Source: Chondrosia reniformis
Lineage: Eukaryota > Porifera > Demospongiae > Chondrillida > Chondrillidae
NCBI GenBank assembly: GCA_947172415.1
Contig: OX359192.1
Span: 7,486,901-7,550,900, forward strand
DNA: 64,000 nt
Direction of reading: 5' to 3'
In this document: piece after piece, positions 53,601 through 64,000 of the stretch
Position numbering within the stretch: the stretch's first letter is position 1
Layout of the letters: every line of letters starts with the position of its first letter
Notes under the pieces: generated by a model
What the model saw: only the letters and a program-made list of their open reading frames with translations
What the model was told of the DNA's origin: nothing
Database searches by the model: none
Made by a program: the position numbers and the translations under genes

Positions 53601-56600
53601 GAACTGATTGAAGTGAGACATTCAGTCTTTGTTATTGGAAATGCAGGAACTGGAAAGTCACAGGTAAGTCAGAGCAAATCTTCATCAAACATCCGGGACC
53701 CAAATAATGTATAGTATGGCTTTTGGAGCACCTGATATTTGTGTATGTATGTATACTGGTACGTAGGTCTTAAGGTCCTTGAACAAGACATATCAGATAA
53801 TGAAGAAGAGGCCGATGTGGGTGGACCTGAACCCAAAGGCTGTTGTGCCCAATGAACTGTTTGGATACATTAACCCAGCCACCAGAGAATGGAAAGACGG
53901 ACTTTACTCTACAATGATGAGAGACTTCTCCAATGTCCAACATGACGGTCCTAAATGGATTGTGCTGGATGGAGACATTGACCCAATGTGGATAGAATCA
54001 CTGAACACTGTGATGGATGATAACAAGGTAAGTATACACACACCGTGACATGCATATATTGTATGTATGTACGTACATGTACATACACTTGTTATGTACG
54101 TATGTATGCTTAGCAGTTCAATGCACAATCACCTTGTTTTCCCTGCTGTTGTTAAGGTGTTAACTCTGGCTAGTAACGAACGTGTACCTCTCACCCCCTC
54201 AATGAGACTGATGTTTGAGATTGGTCATGTGAAGGCTGCGACCCCTGCTACAGTGTCCAGAGCAGGAATCCTCTTTGTCAACCCTAATGATCTTGGGTGG
54301 AATCCGTAAGTAGTAACTAGGCTTCTGATACAATGTACATACTTACGTACATACAGAGAGGCTACAGGTAAGTATTGTTCTGTTCTCCTAACTCCCAAGG
54401 GTTGTGACTAGTTGGATTGAAAAGAGAGAAGTGCAGTCTGAAAAAGCCAATTTGACCATTTTGTTTGATCGCTATGTACCTCTCTGTTTGGATACTTTGA
54501 AGCATCGCTTCAAGAAGATTACTCCTGTATCTGAGCAGAGTATGATCCAGACGCTCTGCTACCTGCTGGAAGCACTGCTCACCCCAGCCAACACTCCTCC
54601 AGACTGTCCCAAGGAGTGGTATGAACTGTACTTTGTGTTTGCAGCAGTATGGGCCTTTGGTGGCTCCATGTACCAGGATCAGGTGGGAACACCACTACTG
54701 TATATACGTATCTACACATATTCACTACATGGATAATTTGTCACTCTTATACATACATACATATACGTAAGGGGCCTTTTAGTGGAGAAGATAGTTATGT
54801 ACTATATAAGATTATGGTGTTTAAGTGCATATGTACATACGTATGTACATGTATACGGTAGATATACACTTAATCTACATGTGTATTATGTATGTATTTA
54901 TGTATATAGCTTGTTGACTATCGAGTGGAGTTTTCCAAGTGGTGGACCAATGACTTTAAGAACATTAAGTTTCCATCACAAGGCACTGTTTTTGATTATT
55001 ACGTTGACCCAGAGTCTAAAAAGTGGACACAGTGGACAGAAATGGTACCAAAGTTTGACTTTGATGCTGAACTGCCTCTTCAGGTATGTTGACAAATCAG
55101 CTCTTCTGTGTATCCTAACTGATAACTTAACATTGTGCAGGCTGTCCTAGTCCACACCTCTGAGACCACAAGGTATCGCTACTTTATGAACCTCTTGATG
55201 GCCAACAGAAGGCCTGTGATGCTTGTGGGAAATGCAGGACTGGGAAAGACTGTTCTTGTTAATGAAAAGCTAGGAGGCCTTGATGAAGACACTTTAGCCA
55301 AAAATATTGCTTTCAACTACTACACAACTTCCCTGATGCTTCAGCAAGTCATGGAGAAGCCCCTGGAGAAGAAGGCGGGCAAGAACTTTGGACCCCCTGG
55401 AAACAAGAGACTAATATACTTCATTGATGATATGAACATGCCTTTGGTAGATGAATACGGGACTGTGCAGCCTCACACTCTCCTTCGACAGCATCTTGAT
55501 TACAACCATTGGTATGACAGACAGAAGCTGACGTTGAAGGAGATCCATGGTGTGCAGTATGTTTCGTGTATGAACCCAACGGCTGGTAGCTTCACCATCA
55601 ATCCAAGACTGCAAGTACGTATGTAGACATGCATAGTCAACATAGAGGAGTGCTGTATATTCTTTAAAATGTCTGTACTCACATAGACATATGTACGTAT
55701 ATTGTTTTCCTATTTGTAGCGTCACTTTTCAGTGTTTGCTATCAGCTTCCCAGGGATGGAATCACTTACTACTATCTACCAAAACATCATGATGGGCCAT
55801 CTCAAGACTAGCAAGTTTAGCTCTTCTGTTACAAAGATAGCAGACAAGATTGTGGAAACTGCCCTTGCATTGCACCAGAAGGTCACTGCTGCCTTCTTGC
55901 CAACTGCTGTCAAGTTCCACTACATCTTCAATCTCAGGGACTTGTCAAACATTTTCCAAGTACGTACGTACGTATGTGTGCCCTATAAACCAGTTTGTTA
56001 TTGTACTCAGACTACATGATCACTTCTTGTGCAATGTACGTACGTACATAGGGATTGCTATTTGCAGCACCAGAGTGTTTGAAGACTCCCATGGACTTTG
56101 TGCGGATATGGCTGCACGAAGCTACCAGAGTATACCAAGACAAGCTCATTGATGATAAGGACTTAGCTACCTTTCATAAGATGAAGTTTGAGATTGCAAA
56201 GGGAGCATTTGATGTGAGTGTATCAATCTGTTTTGTATTTAAGTTTTAAAGTTGGTTGTGATACAATGTGTTAGGAGCTGGATGATGAAGCATTGAAGGC
56301 TGAACCTTTGATCTACTGCCACTTTGCACAAGGTGTTGGTGAACCAAAATACATGTCCTGTAGCACCTGGGAGGGGTTGAACAAGATTCTAGTGGAGACC
56401 TTAGACTCCTACAATGAGGTCAATGCAGTCATGAATCTTGTCCTGTTTGAGGATGCAATGCAACACGTGTAAGCAGCTATTGCATGCTACTCTTTCAATG
56501 ATGTTTCTACCAATATATGTACGTACGTATCTCTTATTGTGGTTTATCTGCATACCTACGTATGTGTAGGTGTCGTATAAATCGTATTCTTGAGGCCCCT

Positions 56601-59600
56601 CGCGGTAATGCTCTGCTTGTTGGTGTTGGAGGCAGTGGCAAGCAGTCCCTGACACGTCTTGCTGCCTATGTCAGCGGTCTTGAAGTGTTTCAAATTCAGC
56701 TGAGGAAAGGGTACAGTATTGCAGATCTGAAGGTTGACATTGGTCAGCTGTACATTAAGGCTGGATTGAAAAACATTGGAACAGTGTTTCTGCTGACAGA
56801 CGCTCAAGTACCAGAAGAAGAGTTTCTAGTTGTTATAAATGATTTACTGGCTTCAGGTGAGGTCCCTGGACTATTCCAAGATGATGAACTGGAAGGGATT
56901 ATAAACGGATTGAGAAATGAAGTCAAGGGGGCTGGTATGCAAGATACTAACGAAAATTGCTGGAAGTTTTTCCTTGATCGAGTTAGAAGACAACTAAAGG
57001 TATATACTGACATATGTACGTACTTTTGAAGCATGTCCAAGTCAAGTTACTTCTTTATGGCATGTTGTAGGTTGTACTGTGCTTTTCTCCTGTTGGGACT
57101 ACCTTGCGAGTGCGAAGCAGAAAGTTCCCAGCTGTGGTGAACTGTACTTGCATTGATTGGTTCCATGAATGGCCTGGGGAAGCCTTAGTGTCTGTCAGTA
57201 GACGTTTCTTGGAAGAAGTAGAACTTCTGTCTGTAAGTACTTGCTAAAGGATGCGTACGTATGTACATTAAGTTAAGGTAAATGAAATTCTATCCTTTAT
57301 GACTCCATATGCATAGCCTGATTTACGTGACTCCATCAGTAAATTTATGGCCTTTGTCCACGAAAGTGTTAACGAAATGAGTAAACTGTACCTCCAGAAC
57401 GAGAAGCGATACAACTACACCACACCCAAGAGCTTCCTTGAACAGGTTAGTAGAAGAATTTTCAGACGGTTATACGTATGTACGTGTTTCATTTTAATGT
57501 AATAGTAGATTTTATGCATACTACCTAATATGGTTTCTGAGTTATCTTTGTCTCTGTCTATTTATGGACATGTATGTAGATCAAATTGTATGAGAATTTG
57601 CTGTCCAAAAAGCATACTGATTTAATGAATACTATGGAGCGTTTGGAAGGTGGTTTGACTAAGCTGAAGAGCACAGCAGCCCAAGTGGACGACCTAAAGG
57701 AGAAGCTGGCAGCTCAAGAGATTGAGCTAAAGCAGAAAAATGAGGATGCTGATGCACTTATTCAGCGGGTAAGTTGGTAAAATTATTTAAACACGGGACA
57801 GTGTGTCACATGTCACATAATATTGCTGCTAGGTTGGTGTTGAGACGGAGAAGGTCAGTAAGGAGAAAGCTATAGCTGATGAAGAAGAGAAAAAGGTTGC
57901 CAAAATCAATGCTGATGTGTCTGTCAAACAAAAGTCATGTGAGGAGGATCTAAAGAAGGCAGAGCCTGCTTTGAAAGCAGCAGCTGAGGCACTGAACACC
58001 CTCAATAAAGGTAACTTGACGGAATTGAAGTCTTTTGGAAAGCCACCTCCTGCTGTAGTCAACGTGGTAGCTGCTGTCATGTGCCTTGGCTCTAATCCTG
58101 CAAAGATTCCTAAAGACAAGAGTTGGAATGCTGGGAAAAGCTTTATGGGTAAAGTAGATCAGTTTTTGGATATGTTGGTCACCTTTGATAAGGAGAACAT
58201 AGCTGATGCTAACCTCAAGGCTGTAAGACCCTATCTGGATGATAAAGACTTTGATCCTGATTTTATTCGCAACAAATCCTTTGCTGCTGCTGGTCTCTGT
58301 TCTTGGGTTATCAACATTGTCAGGTTCTATGAAGTATTCTGTGATGTGGAGCCAAAGAGAAAGGCACTAGCAGCAGCCAATGCTGAACTCTCAGCTGCTC
58401 AACACAAGCTCTCTCAGATCAAGGCCAAGATCAAGGAATTGGATGACAATCTTGCACAACTGACAGCTGAATACGAGACAGCCACTGCAGCAAAGCTCAA
58501 GTGCCAGCAAGAGGCTGAAGCTACTGAGAAGACAATCAATTTGGCCAACAGGCTTGTCAATGGTCTGGCTTCAGAGAATGTGCGATGGAACGAGTCTATT
58601 TTGAAACTGAGAGAGGATGCCAAAACTCTCCCTGGAGATGTATTGATGACCTGTGCCTATCTGTCATATGTCGGATGCTTTACAAAGCACTATCGTGTAC
58701 TTCTCATGAATAAATGGCAAGAATTTTTACAATCCTTAAAGGTACATATTTGTTAGTATTTCTGTTCTAATGATGAACGTATGCAAGTATATACATTGTA
58801 CTTTTTATAGGATGTGATAATAGTAATTTTCCTTTCCTCCCACAGCCTGAGATTCCTGTAACTCCTGGTCTGGATGTCCTCTCCTTGTTGACTGACGATG
58901 CTCAAGTGGCCACTTGGAGCAATGAGAACCTTCCCAGTGATCGCATGTCTGTGGAGAATGCCACAATCCTGACCAATGCAGAACGCTGGCCACTCATGAT
59001 TGACCCTCAGCTACAAGGAGTGAAATGGATCAAGACGAGAGAGGGAGATGCACTCAAAGTGGTCAGACTGAACCAGAAGGGGTATATACATAGCATCTTC
59101 TGTGCATAGCAGTGTCTTTGATGTGTATATACATCTCTTAAACATTTGTAGGTATTTGGATGCAATAGAAAGAGCTGTTGCCAATGGAGATTGTGTGCTC
59201 ATTGAAAACATGGGTGAAAATGTTGATGCAGTTTTGGATCCACTGATTGGCCGAAACACCATCAAGAAAGGAAGGTAGCTAATAATGCTATTTCTCAAGC
59301 AGCAATCGGTTTACAATGCATGCATGTATGATTACTGTGTAAACATAAGGTGAACCAGACATTGCTTGTCTCTGTGTGTAGAGCTATCAAAATGGGAGAC
59401 AAAGAAGTAGAGTATCATCCAAAATTCCACCTCATTTTGCACACCAAACTTGCTAATCCTCATTACAAGCCTGAAATGCAGGCACAAGCTACCTTGATCA
59501 ACTTTACTGTCACAAAAGATGGATTAGAAGACCAGCTTTTGGCTGAAGTAGTTGCAGTCGAGAGACCTGACCTAGAAGAACAAAAAGTATGTTGTTGTTA

Positions 59601-62600
59601 TATTTACAGATGTACGTACACATGCAGGTAAAGTACATACGTACTTCTTTTAATAGTCTCACTTGACAAAACAACAAAATGACTTTAAGATCAAGTTGAA
59701 AGAGTTGGAAGATTCCCTACTTCACAGGTTGTCTTCAGCAGAAGGTAACATTTTGAGTGACACAGCTCTAGTGGAGAACCTGGAAACAACTAAGCGTACA
59801 GCAGGGGACATTGCTGAACAAGTAGAGAAAGCAAAGCAGACAGAAGTGCAGATCAACAATGCTCGAGAACTGTACCGTCCTGCTGCAGCTCGTTCTTCAC
59901 TGCTTTATTTCATTCTTAATGACCTCTACAAGATTAATCCACTTTATCAGTTCTCCTTGAAGGTAAACAAATGCTATACCTGAGGACTGGGATTTTGACT
60001 AATTTGCTTTATTTGGTTATTATTTCTGTAGGCGTTTAAAGTTGTCTTCCACAAGGCTATTGAGAAAGCTCCTAAGAGTGAAGATATCAAAGAAAGAGTT
60101 GAACATTTGATTGATTCCATTACATTCTCAGTTTTCCTATACACTGCTAGAGGTCTCTTTGAGAAGGACAAACTGATCTTTACTTCCCAAGTTGTCTTTC
60201 AGGTCAGTTATTTTGTTCCTTTACTCACTCCATACACATTTTGCAACTCTTGTTCTACTGATGTGTGTAGCACTGAATACTCAATTATGTATGTAGGTCC
60301 TTTTGGCTAAGCGAGACATTGAGCCTGTTGAACTGGACTTTCTGCTGAGATACCCAGCGCAGCCAAATGTAGTCAGTCCTGTTGACTTTCTCAGCCACAA
60401 CAGCTGGGGTGGAGTAAAGGCCTTGTCTAATATGGAACAGTTCCGCAACCTGGACAAAGATATTGAAGGCTCTGCTAAGCGATGGAAAAAGTTTGTCGAA
60501 AGTGAATGTATAGAAAAAGAGAAGTTTCCCCAGGAATGGAAAAACAAAACTACATTGCAAAAATTGTGCATTTTACGTGCACTTAGACCTGACAGAATGA
60601 CATATGCAATTACGTAAGTTTGTGAAGTCAACATTTCCAAAGGACTTTTTTTTAAACATATTGCCTTGGTATCTACATATGTGTACAGTATGTTTGTGGA
60701 GGAAAAGCTGGGTTCCAAGTATACCGAGGGGAGGAGCATTGAATTTGAAGTATCCTATGGGGAAAGTGGTCCTGCAACACCAATCTTCTTTGTCCTTTCT
60801 CCTGGTGTTGATCCACTGAAAGATGTGGAAGCTTTGGGCAAGAAACTTGGCTTTACATTTGATGCTAAGAATTTTCATAACGTCTCATTAGGACAAGTGA
60901 GTGCAATAATGTTACCGTACATGTGAGTATGTTACATACATATGTGTACATTCAGTGCATCAGTGTAACTTTGTATATACTGTTGTAATCTAACATGCAT
61001 AGGGCCAGGAGGTAGTGGCAGAGAAGGCATTGGATCTAGCTGCTAAAGATGGACACTGGGTGATTTTGCAGGTATAAATACACATCACAGGTAGACACTG
61101 ATGAATAAATTAAGAATACTTGCTCCTATTCCTAGAATATTCACTTAGTTAAGAAGTGGTTGCCCAAGTTGGAGAAGACATTGGAAGAAAACAGTTACAA
61201 CAGCAATGAGGCCTACAGAGTGTACATGTCAGCCGAACCAGCTGGTTCTCCATCTGAGCACATTATTCCTCAGGGTATTTTGGAGTCAGCCATTAAGATT
61301 ACTAATGAACCTCCAACTGGAATGTATGCTAATCTTCACAGAGCTCTGGATAACTTTAATCAGGTATGTACCTGGGCTTAAAGACCTTTTTTGTGACATA
61401 CAGAATTGACATGACATTTTATCAATTAATATCTCATAGGACACACTAGAGATGTGTGCAAAGGAAAATGAGTTCAAGAGTTTGCTCAATTCACTATGCT
61501 ATTTCCATGCTTGTGTTGTTGAGAGGAGGAAGTTTGGCCCTCAAGGTTGGAACAGGTCCTACCCCTACAACACTGGTGACCTCACCATCAGTGTGAACGT
61601 ACTGTATAACTACCTGGAGAATAATGCCAAGGTGCCTTGGACAGATCTGAGGTACCTCTTTGGCGAGATCATGTACGGTGGCCACATCACTGACGATTGG
61701 GACAGGAGACTATGCAAAACATATTTGGAGGAGTTCATGAAGCCTGAGCAGGTTGGTGTAGTGCTGTTTCAGTCTCCTGTTGTGTTGTTGGCATGTATGC
61801 TATTGAGGGCCATTATGTATTGCCTTAGTTGGATGGAGATCTTGATTTTGCTCCCGGGTACAAAGTGCCTCCAAACTCAGACTATCAAGGATACCATCAG
61901 TACATTGATGACAATCTACCCCCCGAGAGTCCTGTTTTGTATGGACTGCATCCTAATGCTGAGATTGGCTTTCTGGCTGCTGCTTCAGAGAAGCTCTTCA
62001 AGACTGTTCTGGAAATGCAGCCAGCAGACTCGGGTGCTGCAGGTGCTGGAGGAGTCAGCAAAGATGAAAAGGTATATGAGGGCACATCTCTTCTTTCAAT
62101 CTAAATCATCTATAGCGATATTTAAACTATAGGTCAAGACAATTTTGGATGAGATTCTGGAGAAGTTACCGGATGAGTTTAATGTACCAGAGATGATGGC
62201 AAGAGTTGAAGAGAGAACACCTTATATAGTGGTTGCCTTCCAAGAGTGTGAACGAATGAATATGCTCACTAATGAAATGAAGAAATCACTGAAAGAAGTT
62301 GATCTTGGACTGAAGGTAAAGTGTGGTATACTGTTAATATTGATATGGAAGTGTACATTGAGCCCATGTCTATCAATGACTCTCCATTAGGGTGAACTCA
62401 CAATAACAGCTGTAATGGAGAACTTGATGAATTCACTGTTTTTGGACTCTGTGCCCAGTAACTGGAGTGCCAGAGCTTACCCATCTCTCCATGGCCTGTC
62501 AGCTTGGTTTAGTGATCTCCTGCTGAGAATCAAAGAACTGGAATCTTGGACATCAGACTTCCAAATGCCCTCGGCAATATGGCTGGGAGGGTTCTTCAAC

Positions 62601-63008
62601 CCTCAGTCATTCCTGACAGCCATTATGCAGTCCATGGCCAGAAAGAATGAGTGGCCACTGGATAGAATGTGCCTACAGTGTGATGTTACAAAGAAGAATC
62701 GGGAAGATTTCACATCTCCTCCACGTGAAGGATCTTATGTGCATGGCTTGTACATGGAAGGAGCAAGATGGGACACACAGACCGGCTCCATACAGGAATC
62801 CAAGCTAAAGGACCTCACACCTGCTGTACCTGTCATCTTTATCAGAGCTATCCCAGTTGATAAGCAGGACTTGCGTAACATGTATGAATGCCCTGTTTAC
62901 AAGACTCGTGAACGAGGTCCAACATTTGTGTGGACTTTCAACTTGAAGAGCAAAGAGAAGGCATCCAAATGGATCATTGGCGGAGTGGCTCTGTTGTTAC
63001 AGGTTTAA
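44698..63008 (+). CDS. Axonemal outer-arm dynein beta-type heavy chain
   Basis: About 50 exons form one complete frame from MGDEEQK to [13 protein letters not shown]. The N-terminus ([30 protein letters not shown]) matches the beta class represented by DNAH9/DNAH11/DNAH17. In order: DHC_N1 tail (45.4-48 kb), linker (48.2-52.2 kb, with [19 protein letters not shown]), AAA1 with GPAGTGKT at 52435 and [11 protein letters not shown]2 with GNAGTGKS at 53637, AAA3 with GNAGLGKT at 55228 and FIDDMNMP, and AAA4 with GVGGSGKQ at 56622. Then the stalk coils (57.6-58.6 kb) enclose the microtubule-binding domain ([22 protein letters not shown]). AAA5, AAA6 and the C-terminal domain ([29 protein letters not shown]) follow. 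It drives ciliary beating. No stop or frameshift was found. Confidence 0.97.
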
Positions 63009-63145
63009 CTCTGATTATAAAACTGAACTTATAAAATTGAATATATAAAATATACATCTAGTCTCTAATAACACATATTACAACTTGGACATGTTATATG
63101 TACGTAATTACAAAAAATGGATAATGGTTGACTTGTAAGAGCTTC

Positions 63146-64000
63146 TTATACACGTTTGGACAAGAAAGCAGTTGCCACTCTTTCCCATAACTCCAACTGC
63201 CTTTCTGGTCTCTTTGTTGACTCCATGTTCAGTGTCGAGGTGTACTTGAAAAGGTTCCTACATTCCTACAAACATACGTACATGGAGGAAGTATGAACAT
63301 ATGTATGTATATCATTATAGGCACAAGTATCATGGTTGAATACATACCTCATGTAATGACTTCCTTAATAATGTATTTTTGGTGACAATAGCAACTTGTA
63401 ACTCGAGATCCTGGAACACAGATCTGTTTCCTATAAAAAATAATGCAACTTTGTAAAGACTAACTCTATTACTTGTATGTATGGATGTGCATTCAGTGCA
63501 ACTTACCGAAGTTGCTGGATCCTGCTAACACCAGTGTGGGGAGCTCTTCATTGGCAGGGTAATGCCACAGTCCTAAAGAGGGGAGTACAGACCAATGATT
63601 GCCACTGAATGCACTACATTTCATTTTAGGGACCAAAGATGCTGTTACCTTTTCCATGAAATGTCCAGTCATACTTTAGGTATTCGTGGTATTTGACATC
63701 ACTTTCTCTTTGTTGTTTGTAGACTTCAGTTAGAAACTTATTGCCAAAATGAACATACATATTAGGAATGTGTCCTGAAATTCCTTTTGCGCCATAGAAA
63801 CCATTTGCCTATAAATAGTAATAAACAGGATTTAGTTGACTATCATACCTCATTTCCATAGTAACAGACCTGAGGGGATGCTGCAATAATATTCCACTTT
63901 CCTTTGCCTTGTAGAATTGTTTGTGTGTAAAATGGTGGAAGATTGAAGTAGCCAGAAGCCAGGAAGGTGTTTGATCCTTGTGGATAGGAAGCAAATAGCT
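63146..64000 (-). CDS. PGS1: Phosphatidylglycerophosphate synthase 1, 3' part
   Basis: Six minus-strand exons are visible: 64000(partial)-63870, 63808-63649, 63572-63507, 63430-63348 and 63265-63146; the gene continues beyond the window. The protein matches the C-terminal half of the PLD-superfamily PGP synthase: FLASGYFNLPPFYT, NIIAASPQANGFYGAKGISGHIPNMY, WTFHGKGLW with HxK of the second HKD motif, and LVLAGSSNFGNRSVFQDLELQVAIVT. The enzyme makes phosphatidylglycerophosphate from CDP-diacylglycerol and glycerol-3-phosphate in mitochondria, the committed step to cardiolipin. The stop lies 138 bp from the convergent dynein stop. The N-terminal HKD motif is outside the window. Confidence 0.93.

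Overview
The window is nuclear DNA from an intron-dense, compact animal genome. I infer an early-branching metazoan, most likely a sponge. Reasons: short GT-AG introns throughout, genes 50-450 bp apart, animal-type receptor tyrosine kinases, a GABA-B-like receptor fragment, a death-fold-like protein, a spindle-checkpoint coiled coil and a motile-cilium dynein. No bacterial operon structure is present. The species is not determinable from sequence alone.

Region 1 (1-8340) is repeat-dominated and gene-poor. A 63-bp satellite (about 800-3190) recurs at 4625-4860, where it abuts and truncates the last exons of a GABA-B-type receptor on the minus strand. It is followed by a three-copy 90-bp repeat and by two decayed 3' ends of a non-LTR retrotransposon in opposite orientations.

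Region 2 (8349-23467) is dense with genes: a coiled-coil/death-like protein (+), mitochondrial ribosomal protein L12 (-), a ClC-6/7-type chloride/proton exchanger (+, with a tRNA-Gly(UCC) in an intron), a CDR2-like coiled coil with a CC1-box-like motif (+), complex I subunit NDUFB10 (-), ribosomal protein L3 (+) and splicing factor RBM17/SPF45 (-). MRPL12/ClC and NDUFB10/RPL3 are head-to-head pairs with only 51 and 75 bp between start codons, each gap holding a palindromic CACGTG E-box.

Region 3 (23659-32442) holds two tandem receptor tyrosine kinase genes on the minus strand. One has almost no ectodomain; the other has an ectodomain of about 180 residues. One kinase exon is nearly identical between them, which looks like gene conversion.

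Region 4 (33706-43844) holds a MAD1-like checkpoint gene (-), whose C-terminal exons I could not find, head-to-head with a USP31/43-like deubiquitinase (+). Minisatellites lie in and beside the MAD1 gene.

Region 5 (44004-64000) holds a small prokaryote-like cupin gene (-), a complete outer-arm beta-type axonemal dynein heavy chain of about 50 exons (+), and the 3' half of PGS1, phosphatidylglycerophosphate synthase (-), cut by the window edge. The dynein introns are unusual: many begin with GTACGTA and contain TACGTA-rich runs.

The genes do not form one pathway. They are mostly housekeeping, signalling and ciliary genes packed together. The least explained items are the satellite with compensatory palindromes, the near-ectodomain-less kinase, the kinase gene-conversion tract, the missing MAD1 C-terminus and the TACGTA intron signature.
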